This document shows positions 40,143-47,155 of a DNA stretch of 50,001 bases, in pieces. The notes beneath the pieces were generated by a model. That model did not search any database and was not told the DNA's origin. It saw nothing but the letters and a program-made list of their open reading frames with translations. A program made the translations under genes and the position numbers. Within the stretch, counting starts at the first letter, position 1. Every line of letters begins with the position of its first letter. The stretch covers positions 76,483 through 126,483 of the forward strand of contig DBYL01000042.1 of the NCBI GenBank assembly GCA_002309835.1, in the 5' to 3' direction. This stretch comes from Bacteroidales bacterium UBA1187. Lineage in GTDB: Bacteria > Bacteroidota > Bacteroidia > Bacteroidales > Paludibacteraceae.

Positions 40143-41678
40143 TTATCTCACTTCCTGTCCGCGTAGATCAAATACCTTCTCGCCTTTTTGGATCAATACT
40201 TGCCCCTCGCGAATAACCTTTGTCGCCTTTGTAGCGTTCTCTACCTCCTCGATACCTTGCGGAGTTTTGGTAGTAAAGGAACCTTCTTCAACCTTCAGCA
40301 CTGTTCCTCCTTCGTTTTTAGCCGTCAGGGTGTAGTCGTATGCCTTGCCACTCTCCAAACCTGTAACGGTAAAGGCAAAGCCTGCTGTTTGCGTCTTTTG
40401 CGGCGCATCACCGCGAGCTGGAGCATTGAACGCGATACTCATCAACTGACCTTGCGCATTAAAGGTAAGCCTACAAATAGCTTTACCATCTTTATCCTTA
40501 ATAACAAGCTCGTACGTATAAGCGTTATCTACTTCCGGCCAAACGACGTCTGCAGTTGTGGCATCAGGAGTAACTTTCGCTTCTGTAGTTTCCGTCTCCT
40601 CGGCAGCAATTGGCAAGATATTTGTAAAATCTTTCCATCTGTATGCTGCCTTGTATAAGTCAACACTATTCGCAAGCACATAAAGTGGGATTGACATGCT
40701 GACCCCTATGAACGAAGCATCATACGTACATGTAGGCGGTTCAACTGCCTCGCAAGTTATACTTGCCAGACCGGAGCAACCATAGAAAGCCCCCTCTCCA
40801 ATACTTGTGACGCTGTTGGGAATGGTCACATTAGTCAACCCAGAGCAACCATAGAAAGCCCCCTCTCCAATACTTGTGACGCTGTTGGGGATAGTATATG
40901 CACCAGCCTTTCCTCCTGGGTATTGAATCAAGTTCGTTTTTTCGTTATTAAACAACACTCCATTTACAGAGCAATACTTGGTATTATCAGCCGCCACATT
41001 AATATCAGTTAGACTAGCGCAACCTGCTAAAGGAGCTTTTCCTATGCTTGTGACGCTACTGGGGATTTCTATGGAGGTCAATCCAGAGCAACCAGCAAAG
41101 GCATATTCTCCAATGCTTGTGACGCTGTTGGGAATAGTGATGGATGTCAGGCTATAGCAATCTTGGAAAACATAATCACCAATACTTGTGACGCTGTTGG
41201 GAATAGTTACAGAGGTCAGACTAGTGCACCACACGAATGCAGCATATCCAATGCTTGTGACGCTATTGCCAATAGTAATGTTTGTCAAACCAGTACAAGC
41301 CTGGAAAGCAGAACTTTCTATGCTTGTGACGCTGTTGGGAATGGTCACATTAGTCAACCCAGAGCAACCATAGAAAGCCCCCTCTCCAATACTTGTGACG
41401 CTGTTGGGGATAGTTACAGAGGTCAGACTAGTGGAGTAGTAGAAAGCCTGATTTCCAATGCTTGTCACGCAATACGTTGTTGCTGCATAGTCTACATAGG
41501 CAGGAATTACGATGTTGCCAGAATATCGTGCTGAACCGGAAGTAACTTCTGCCGTCTTAGTTCCAGTATCCAAATCGTAATATAAATCGCCAATTTGAAT
41601 ACGTTCGTAATCCCAGGCGAAAATGGTCCCAACATTGACTACCAATGCGAGAAATAAAGTAAAAATTTTTGTTTTCAT
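40143..41678 (-). CDS. BspA-type leucine-rich repeat surface protein
   Basis: The 511-residue secreted protein has a signal peptide (about 1-21) and about ten 23-residue LRR_5 repeats of the form SVTSIGEGAFYGCSGLTNVTIPN (about 70-320). A fibronectin-like domain follows (about 365-475, DNAYTYELVIKDKDGKAI) and a short C-terminal signature (GQVLIQKGEKVFDLRGQEV) common at the ends of secreted Bacteroidales proteins. BspA proteins bind host or microbial surfaces. Several repeat units are identical at the DNA level over about 50 bp. The base composition is more AT-rich than its neighbours. Confidence 0.87.
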   Translation of the reverse strand: MKTKIFTLFLALVVNVGTIFAWDYERIQIGDLYYDLDTGTKTAEVTSGSARYSGNIVIPAYVDYAATTYCVTSIGNQAFYYSTSLTSVTIPNSVTSIGEGAFYGCSGLTNVTIPNSVTSIESSAFQACTGLTNITIGNSVTSIGYAAFVWCTSLTSVTIPNSVTSIGDYVFQDCYSLTSITIPNSVTSIGEYAFAGCSGLTSIEIPSSVTSIGKAPLAGCASLTDINVAADNTKYCSVNGVLFNNEKTNLIQYPGGKAGAYTIPNSVTSIGEGAFYGCSGLTNVTIPNSVTSIGEGAFYGCSGLASITCEAVEPPTCTYDASFIGVSMSIPLYVLANSVDLYKAAYRWKDFTNILPIAAEETETTEAKVTPDATTADVVWPEVDNAYTYELVIKDKDGKAICRLTFNAQGQLMSIAFNAPARGDAPQKTQTAGFAFTVTGLESGKAYDYTLTAKNEGGTVLKVEEGSFTTKTPQGIEEVENATKATKVIREGQVLIQKGEKVFDLRGQEVR

Positions 41679-41692
41679 AATAGTAGAGAATT

Positions 41693-42517
41693 TTAATAGT
41701 TATTAGTTCTATGTGATTTTAATTTTTCTAGTTGTCCGTTATGCAGGTCCCGAAAATATGGACCTAATTGTTTGCCGATAATTTTTCCTGTCAATTCCAT
41801 AACGTCGCGTGTTGGAAAACCCGGAGGGATTACGCCGTGGGCCTTAAGTATGGTATCAAGTCCATTGATTATAGCCTGAGAGCCAGTCGCTAATACTTCT
41901 GGATTAGTCAGAACGACAGAAACTGATAGAGCAAAATCATGTAGTTTTTCGCTGATAGATTCGTAGGAGGGATGAGGTAAGCCACTCACCTCTTTAATCG
42001 CATCATACAATGCTTGACACAACTGGTATATATCGCATATCTTATCAAAAGGAATTGCAGACATGCAATCCTTTAATTTCTCCGTGCCCGCAGTAACTTC
42101 TTTTAATAATCCTTTTACGAAAGCATTAACTTCTACGAACTTATCGGGGGCATGAAGAGCCAGGAAAAGTGTGGCATTTTGAAATTGAGACCATGTTACT
42201 TTCTCTGCCCCTCTTGGCGCGAAAGCTTGTGTGACTTCTTGTACTAACTTTTCGTCACCTTCTCGAACTCGTTGTTCCCAATTTTGAATTTTTGAGATTT
42301 GTTCTGCAACAACATCCAGATTATTAATACGTGTTCGTTCGACACTACGTATTTTCTGTAATTTTTCCTTTACATCTTCAATGGATGTATTACTGAGATG
42401 TTGTTGATAATACAATTTGACCTCTCTTCGTTTGTCTCGCCATTCGGCATCAACAATCGGCATCTCTCTGAGTTGCGTAAAGAATAAGTCCGTCTTTAGT
42501 TGTGAAGTATTTTTCAT
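41693..42517 (-). CDS. Hypothetical protein of the accessory patch
   Basis: I do not recognise this 274-residue protein. It is largely helical and charged, with a coiled-coil-like stretch at about 40-85 (EDVKEKLQKIRSVERTRINNL) and no signal peptide or membrane segment. Its AT-rich codon use fits the BspA-like and Fic neighbours rather than the housekeeping genes. The BspA-like gene starts 14 bp after it, so they may share a transcript. A terminator (42583-42605) separates it from the structured element and the Fic gene. Confidence 0.65.
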   Translation of the reverse strand: MKNTSQLKTDLFFTQLREMPIVDAEWRDKRREVKLYYQQHLSNTSIEDVKEKLQKIRSVERTRINNLDVVAEQISKIQNWEQRVREGDEKLVQEVTQAFAPRGAEKVTWSQFQNATLFLALHAPDKFVEVNAFVKGLLKEVTAGTEKLKDCMSAIPFDKICDIYQLCQALYDAIKEVSGLPHPSYESISEKLHDFALSVSVVLTNPEVLATGSQAIINGLDTILKAHGVIPPGFPTRDVMELTGKIIGKQLGPYFRDLHNGQLEKLKSHRTNNY

Positions 42518-42582
42518 CGATTAAATTATTATCCCCCTCTAACACCTTCGGGGCTTGGTATGTAAAATTTAGTTAATATACA

Positions 42583-42605
42583 CAAAAAAGCGTGGGCTTT
42601 ACGCT
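42583..42605 (-). terminator. Terminator downstream of the Fic gene and structured element
   Basis: On the minus strand, AGCGT-AAAGCCC-ACGCT is followed by T5. It would end transcripts coming from the Fic gene through the inverted-repeat element. Confidence 0.7.
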
Positions 42606-42613
42606 CGCTTCAT

Positions 42614-42748
42614 TTGATTTTCTGAGGTTCTGGACAACCTTATTAGTTCAAATGTACGCACGGAAAACTCACGCAGATACGTGAGCGTGCATAAACCGTA
42701 CTTGAACTAATAATGATTTCTAAAAGTGTCCAGTTTTCAGAAAATCAA
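42614..42748. repeat. 135-bp imperfect inverted repeat with nested stems
   Basis: Matching blocks face each other: TTGATTTTCTGA (42614-42625) with TCAGAAAATCAA (42737-42748), CTGGACA with TGTCCAG, and TTATTAGTTCAA (42640-42651) with TTGAACTAATAA (42702-42713). Inside are GTAC/GTAC, GCACG/CGTGC and CTCACG/CGTGAG, leaving a six-base loop. The right arm can also fold on its own (42713-42747). Confidence 0.85.
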
Positions 42749-42883
42749 GTTGGGCTTATTACGCTATATATTGCGCAACGCTTTGCGCTTAATTATGTCT
42801 TTTGTACTCGCTTTTTTACGCTGCTGAGCTCAGCGTCCTTCTTTTTAACGTCAGTAAGTGACGATCTCTCCCCGCGGCGGAGG

Positions 42884-43984
42884 TTAGTTCAATATCTCCC
42901 AGAAACCATCGCGTTTCCCATTACGACGAACTATAATCCCTTTTTGCGTCAGGTTGACTGTGATGGTTTTTACTGTTCGTTCCGATTTGCCGATCTCTTC
43001 AGCTATCTGTTTTTGCGTAGCACGAGGATTTCGTTGAATAATCTGCAATACTGCCGTTTCTTCCAAAGTGCAATTATTGCTCTTTGAAAGTGCAGATTTT
43101 GCACTTTGAACGACCTCGTTTGCACTTTGATGGCCGGCAAGAGAAATATGCAAATCTCTGTTATGAAGCGGTGTTTGCTCGTTTAAGAGCAGATTTCGGA
43201 AGAACGCAATAAGGTACGAATTATCCGGATTGACGGCTTTCGCTACGTTCTTATAATTGGCACGTACAAGCGCGTTGCGGAAGTACCACGAGTGCCGCTC
43301 AAACAGGTCATTATTAATCTGCTTAAAGCCTATCGAACGCAGATATTTGATGGTAAAAATAGCAGTAGTACGTGTGTTACCTTCTCGGAAAGGATGTATC
43401 TGCCATATACCGGCCACGAAATCTGCGATGTGACGAATAGCATCCGGAAGCGCCAGAGCCGAATAGTCAAACTGTTTCTCCTGGCTCAAATCATATTCAA
43501 GTGTCTCCTTTAGTTGCGTACAACTGGCATAAAGCACTGTATCGCCTTCTAAAACCCATTCTTTCTCGGAAATATCGTAGTCGCGGAACTGCCCTGCATG
43601 CTTGAAAACTCCTTTGAATATCTGGCGATGAATAGCCGCAAAGCCTGCCACGCTAAACGTAAACGACTGCTCGCCAAGCAACCGGATAATATTCACAGAT
43701 ACCTTATCCACTTCCTCTTTCTCGTCGTTTTCGGGTAAACGTGCTTCTTTGGCTTGATAGTAAGTCTTTATTCGTTTCTCTGCCTCGTCAGCGCTAATCT
43801 GCCCTTCAATATGCTCTTGAGCCGTTTGCTTGAGAAAATCTGACACAGTCAAGCCATCTACTGCCTGCAGGCCGATAGCCGTACGCCAGTAATCTGCACG
43901 TTCTCGCACAGAGGGTTCAGGAGTCCGAAGATACTTCTCAAACTCGGGAATATATGGATTGTCTATGTCGTGTGGTTGACTCAT
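42884..43984 (-). CDS. Fic family protein with N-terminal antitoxin-like helix domain
   Basis: Fic enzymes transfer AMP or related groups to target proteins. The 366 residues run: an N-terminal VbhA-like helical domain (about 25-75, YWRTAIGLQAVDGL, then HIEGQIS with a possible inhibitory Glu60); the Fic core with HPFREGNTR (197-205), where the usual glycine or lysine before Arg is threonine; and a C-terminal winged-helix domain (about 305-360, TQKQIAEEIGKSERTV). The inhibitory motif lacks the usual Ser/Thr. The ATG at 43984 is preferred over a TTG at 43996. Its promoter lies at 44095-44126, within direct repeats. Confidence 0.87.
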   Translation of the reverse strand: MSQPHDIDNPYIPEFEKYLRTPEPSVRERADYWRTAIGLQAVDGLTVSDFLKQTAQEHIEGQISADEAEKRIKTYYQAKEARLPENDEKEEVDKVSVNIIRLLGEQSFTFSVAGFAAIHRQIFKGVFKHAGQFRDYDISEKEWVLEGDTVLYASCTQLKETLEYDLSQEKQFDYSALALPDAIRHIADFVAGIWQIHPFREGNTRTTAIFTIKYLRSIGFKQINNDLFERHSWYFRNALVRANYKNVAKAVNPDNSYLIAFFRNLLLNEQTPLHNRDLHISLAGHQSANEVVQSAKSALSKSNNCTLEETAVLQIIQRNPRATQKQIAEEIGKSERTVKTITVNLTQKGIIVRRNGKRDGFWEILN

Positions 43985-44005
43985 CTTGCGTTTCAAACCT
44001 TTGCA

Positions 44006-44099
44006 CTAGTAACCTTTGCGCCTGCAAAGACTAGGTTTGTCCCGTTTGCGGGAAAAACCGCTACAGGGAAAAGGGCTAGTAACCTTTGCGCCTGCAAAG
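44006..44099. repeat. 24-bp direct repeats flanking 46 bp upstream of fic
   Basis: A 24-bp sequence beginning CTAGTAACC and ending CTGCAAAG occurs at 44006-44029 and again at 44076-44099. Each copy contains CCTTTGC/GCAAAGG-like self-complementary ends. The second copy overlaps the -7 box of the Fic promoter. Confidence 0.85.
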
Positions 44100-44126
44100 G
44101 TACAACAAATTTCTAATATATGCAAG
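44095..44126 (-). promoter_or_regulatory. Promoter of the Fic gene
   Basis: On the minus strand, CTTG (44123-44126), 20 bp and TACCTTTG (44095-44102). The -33 begins CTTGCATATAT, half of the recurring palindrome. The leader of about 105 bases is long compared with other genes here. Confidence 0.75.
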
Positions 44127-44155
44127 ACTTAGGGGAAATATTTTTGATATTTTTG

Positions 44156-44279
44156 CTTTTGAAAAATTAGATCTCGCTAGAGATGAGGATTTGGTCTGAT
44201 GGATCTATGTTAAATTTATTTATAAATAGGTCTATGAGAGCAAATACTCGTTAAACTGAAGGTTTTAATTTTTCAAAAG
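44156..44279. repeat. 14-bp perfect inverted repeat bounding a 124-bp element
   Basis: CTTTTGAAAAATTA (44156-44169) and TAATTTTTCAAAAG (44266-44279) are exact inverted copies, 96 bp apart. Inside are ATCTC/GAGAT and TATTTATAAATA. The layout would suit a small non-autonomous element or a folded RNA. Confidence 0.75.
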
Positions 44280-44382
44280 GTATTTTCTTTATTTTTTTCT
44301 TATCTCTTAAAAGTATCCCTACGCATAACATCGGTGAAAAATAGGCGGCGCATAAGGGTCGCAAGCAGGGCGTTCCAAATGA

Positions 44383-44415
44383 TACCCATATTATACCCAT
44401 ATGTTACCCATATGA
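44383..44415. repeat. Three TACCCATATNN repeats of 11 bp
   Basis: TACCCATATTA, TACCCATATGT and TACCCATATGA run on without gaps. The period of 11 equals that of the array at 18404-18458, but the sequence differs. Confidence 0.75.
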
Positions 44416-44449
44416 TACTTTGCCTTTTTTGCAAAAATCATGCGTATAT

Positions 44450-44474
44450 AGAATATATACGTAGTATATATTCT
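44450..44474. repeat. 11-bp perfect inverted repeat after the TonB receptor gene
   Basis: AGAATATATAC and GTATATATTCT surround GTA. It follows the receptor stop codon by about 20 bp on the minus strand. It may stop transcription, although the T-run follows only on the plus strand. Confidence 0.6.
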
Positions 44475-44495
44475 GTTTTTGTTGAAAATTGCCTC

Positions 44496-46328
44496 TTAGA
44501 AACAAGCGGAGACGGAGAGGCGGCCGTGGGCTCCTGGCATGAGGATGCCGCCGTAGTCGTAGTAATGGCGGTTAGTCATGTTCTGGCACTCAATAGCCAC
44601 TCGCAGAGGCGCTAACTCCAGATAGAGACTTCCGTCAAGCAGCAGAACGGGCTGAAATGCATTTCCTGCCTTGCCATAGATATCGACGTACGAACCGGCG
44701 CGGTCCTGCCATCTCAGCGACCAGTTAGCACCCACGCACCCTTTCTTCCACACGTAAATACCGTGATCCACGGTCACTACGATCTTATGCCTCAGATGAT
44801 CGAGGTACTGACTCTTGGTCTGCGTGAGGTCGAGCGAGAGGGTGGTGTACGCATAACGCACCGCGACCTTGCGTAGCCAAGCGTTCAGATGATAGTCCGC
44901 CACGAGGTCGATGCCAAAGGCATTGACACTGTTCTGATTAGTGGCATAGAAGAGGCTGTCGGCCTCATTATAGGTCCAATCGATGATGTCCTGTCCCCAG
45001 CGGTAATAGAGGTCTCCGGAGAGATGCAGTCGCCCGCCTTTCTCCCACGTCCATATATATTGCCCGCCAAGCGAAAGGAGCCATGCTTTTTCTGCTTTGA
45101 GGGCGGTGTTGCCGCGTTGCACACCTGCGTGGTAGAACAAATCGGTCCAGGTCGGCATCCGTAACGAACGTCCTGCCGCGAGGTACACAGAACCGGTCTT
45201 CAAGAACGAATAACCGATGTTCGCGGCTCCGGAAGCGTACCAACCGCTCCAAGAGTTATAATGCCCTGCTACACCGATGCTGGCGGCTAACCCGCGCCAG
45301 AGAAATTGCTGCTCTGCATTAAGTGTCGCTTGCCATCGATGATGTTCACCCATATTCGATGAGCGAAGGGCATCGCTTTTGAAAGCCGCACCTATCGTCG
45401 TACGACCTATACGCGAAGCGTAATGCGCTTGGACGCCGACTTGCGTGTTATGCGTCCAGTGGCGGTTAAGCGCCGTGCCGCGATGCCATTCATAGCGGTC
45501 GTATTGACCCCGATAAGCGAGTAGGGCAGTGAGGCTCCACGGACCTTTGACAACGCCGTTATACCGCGCCGAAGCGAAGAATGTACGCGTGGCGTCGAAT
45601 TGGTCCGTGCTGGCGTACCCGTAGCCCGTGCCGAGACCTGCATCTTTGTACTGCGCACCGACTTGCACATCCAGATCCCGCCACCGCGTCTGTAGATAGA
45701 GGTTCGCCAACTGATAATCCGTATTCCGCAGCGCTTCTTGCTCTTTGTCGTTAGCTGCAGGCGCATAATATCCGTCACTGCGAGCATAGTCTGCCGCGGC
45801 ATTGATGCGCACCTCGCCTCGTCTCCAACTGCCTGTAAATGAAGGTCTTACCTCACCGTTCAGTCCTGCGGAAAGTCCCAGCACATAACGGTCCGTTTCT
45901 GTATCCCGCGTGATAATATTGATAGCGCCAGTGAAAGCGTCCGTGAGGTGCGTCGCCGTGCCTTGCAGCACTTCGATACGCTCAATCAAGGCGATGTTGA
46001 TCGGGATATTCATCGCGTAATGCCCTGTCTGTGCATCCTGTATCGGCACACCGTTAAGCAGCACCAGCACTTGGTCAAACGTGCCGCCGCGCAGACTGAT
46101 ATCCGTTTGTGCCGCACTCGCTCCTCGAGCACGTACATCCACTCCAGGCAAGTAAGCGAGGATATCAGCGACAGTAGTCACCGGTAGTTGCGCTATCTCG
46201 TCATGACTCACCTGCGCCACCAGCCGAAAAGCCTCCGACTGCACTTGCGCCTGGTGTGCCGTCACCTCTACTTCGTCCAGCGTCAGAGAAGGCACTAACA
46301 ACAATATCCACAGCAATAAATGGCTCAC
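44496..46328 (-). CDS. TonB-dependent outer-membrane receptor
   Basis: The start is a GTG at 46328: the ATG at 46397 lies upstream of the -7 box, and the GTG is preceded by AAAGGAC and gives a good signal peptide (HLLLWILLLVPSLT). The 610-residue protein has a plug domain (about 25-130: DEVEVTAHQAQ, ADILAYLPGVDVR, DISLRGGTFDQVLVLLNGVPIQD) and a beta-barrel ending in GRLSVSACF with terminal Phe. It has no SusD partner, so it is a BtuB- or siderophore-like transporter; the ligand is unknown. Confidence 0.9.
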   Translation of the reverse strand: MSHLLLWILLLVPSLTLDEVEVTAHQAQVQSEAFRLVAQVSHDEIAQLPVTTVADILAYLPGVDVRARGASAAQTDISLRGGTFDQVLVLLNGVPIQDAQTGHYAMNIPINIALIERIEVLQGTATHLTDAFTGAINIITRDTETDRYVLGLSAGLNGEVRPSFTGSWRRGEVRINAAADYARSDGYYAPAANDKEQEALRNTDYQLANLYLQTRWRDLDVQVGAQYKDAGLGTGYGYASTDQFDATRTFFASARYNGVVKGPWSLTALLAYRGQYDRYEWHRGTALNRHWTHNTQVGVQAHYASRIGRTTIGAAFKSDALRSSNMGEHHRWQATLNAEQQFLWRGLAASIGVAGHYNSWSGWYASGAANIGYSFLKTGSVYLAAGRSLRMPTWTDLFYHAGVQRGNTALKAEKAWLLSLGGQYIWTWEKGGRLHLSGDLYYRWGQDIIDWTYNEADSLFYATNQNSVNAFGIDLVADYHLNAWLRKVAVRYAYTTLSLDLTQTKSQYLDHLRHKIVVTVDHGIYVWKKGCVGANWSLRWQDRAGSYVDIYGKAGNAFQPVLLLDGSLYLELAPLRVAIECQNMTNRHYYDYGGILMPGAHGRLSVSACF

Positions 46329-46355
46329 GAAATGTCCTTTTTTTCTTTGCGAGTG

Positions 46356-46387
46356 CAAAAGTACAAAAATTTTCGCATTTCTGCAAA
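46356..46387 (-). promoter_or_regulatory. Promoter of the TonB receptor gene
   Basis: On the minus strand, TTTG (46384-46387), 20 bp and TACTTTTG (46356-46363). It decides the GTG start at 46328. Confidence 0.78.
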
Positions 46388-46421
46388 TTTTTAGCAAAAA
46401 AAGTTGTACTTCGGCACTTCC

Positions 46422-46503
46422 GATTGTGGGAATGCCTACGTTCCCGTATATACGCTATCTGCATAGCTCTCAGGCATTCTCACAATCAAGGAGTAAACTC
46501 CTT
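46422..46503. repeat. Compact inverted-repeat element upstream of the nitroreductase gene
   Basis: GATTGTGGGAATGCC (46422-46436) faces GGCATTCTCACAATC (46473-46487) with one mismatch, over 36 bp that hold CGTATATACG and a GCTAT/ATAGC tetraloop hairpin. AAGGAGT-AA-ACTCCTT (46488-46503) follows at once. It lies between divergent genes and has no coding frame; a small RNA or a mobile-element remnant is possible. Confidence 0.75.
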
Positions 46504-46570
46504 AAAAACAAATAAAAATCACTCAAAACGTCTTATTTCGCAGGCTCAAACGATTATTTTCTTCGAAAAT

Positions 46571-46602
46571 CTTGCATATATGCAATTTTTGTTGTATCTT
46601 TG
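46571..46602 (+). promoter_or_regulatory. Promoter of the nitroreductase-pdxA-alaS run
   Basis: CTTG (46571-46574), 20 bp and TATCTTTG (46595-46602). The palindrome TTGCATATATGCAA (46572-46585) is perfect. The first ATG is only 13 bp after the -7 box, so the leader is close to zero length. Confidence 0.8.
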
Positions 46603-46615
46603 CACGCTAATTTGG

Positions 46616-47155
46616 ATGATTATGGACTCTTTTGAACAATTATGTCAACATAGACGGTCGATACGTAAGTATACCGCGCAGCCTATTGAGCAAGCCAAAA
46701 TTGACTATCTGCTGCGCTGCGCGCTGATGTCGCCTTCGGCGAAACGGACCTGTCCGTGGGAGTTCATTGTGGTGCGCAACGAAGCGAAACTGCGTGCGTT
46801 AAGCGGATGTAAGACCTACGGCGCGCAGATGTTCGACACCGCCACGGCGGGCATCATTATCGTGCTGGACTCTACGCTGTGCGACAACACATGGATGGCG
46901 GACGGAGCTATCGCTGCCGAGCATATACTTCTGGCGGCGGCGGAGCAGGGTTTAGGTGCATGCTGGTGCCATGTGCATGAGCGCGAAGATGCACCGGACT
47001 TGGTGCGCGGCTTGTTTGGCATCCCAGCCGACAAAGAGGTGCTCTGCGCCATCGCGCTCGGCTATCCGGACGAGACGCGTCAGAATTATGATTTAGACAA
47101 ACTCAAATACGAGAAGATACATAATGAAACCTATAGTTGCAATAACGGCCGGTGA
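46616..47155 (+). CDS. Nitroreductase family protein
   Basis: The 179-residue FMN-dependent oxidoreductase starts with the family signature QHRRSIRKYTAQPIEQ (about 9-24) and has MSPSAKRTCPWEFIVV and AAAEQGLGACWCHVH, the FMN-binding segments. Short nitroreductases like this one reduce quinones, nitro compounds or flavins; the substrate is unknown. The ATG at 46616 follows the promoter closely (the second ATG at 46622 is also possible). Its 3' end overlaps pdxA by 32 bp. Confidence 0.87.
   Translation: MIMDSFEQLCQHRRSIRKYTAQPIEQAKIDYLLRCALMSPSAKRTCPWEFIVVRNEAKLRALSGCKTYGAQMFDTATAGIIIVLDSTLCDNTWMADGAIAAEHILLAAAEQGLGACWCHVHEREDAPDLVRGLFGIPADKEVLCAIALGYPDETRQNYDLDKLKYEKIHNETYSCNNGR

Larger units (their letters stand above)
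42518..42883. other. 366-bp gene-free stretch rich in hairpins
   Basis: It holds a terminator (42583-42605), the 135-bp inverted-repeat element (42614-42748), a GCGCAA/TTGCGC hairpin (42773-42788) and an ACGCTG/CAGCGT hairpin (around 42830-42848). I see no supported coding frame. The density of structure is far above that of other spacers in the window. Confidence 0.6.
43985..44495. other. Gene-free 0.5-kb stretch between Fic and TonB receptor genes
   Basis: It contains two direct repeats, the Fic promoter, a 14-bp inverted-repeat element (44156-44279), three TACCCATAT repeats (44383-44415) and an 11-bp perfect inverted repeat (44450-44474). No convincing coding frame is seen on either strand. 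It is AT-rich and may hold remnants of small mobile elements or an RNA gene. Confidence 0.6.

Noticed and set aside
39961..40335. Plus-strand ORF after the nusB promoter
   Set aside because: It overlaps the BspA-like gene antisense, has an odd cysteine/serine-rich composition and no promoter or family match.
41163..41534. CRISPR array in the BspA-like region
   Set aside because: The regular repeats are translated LRR units in an open frame, with no constant repeat plus unique spacer pattern and no cas genes.
42614..42748. Retron msr-msd RNA
   Set aside because: The long inverted repeat recalls a retron, but no reverse transcriptase gene lies anywhere in the window.
42600..42760. Integron attC site or invertible promoter
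   Set aside because: GTTGGGC follows the right arm, but no matching RYYYAAC is found on the left, no integrase is present, and the interior has no TAnnTTTG box for an invertible promoter.
46397..46397. Upstream ATG start for the TonB receptor
   Set aside because: It lies upstream of the -7 box at 46356-46363, so it would not be in the transcript; the GTG at 46328 also gives a better signal peptide.
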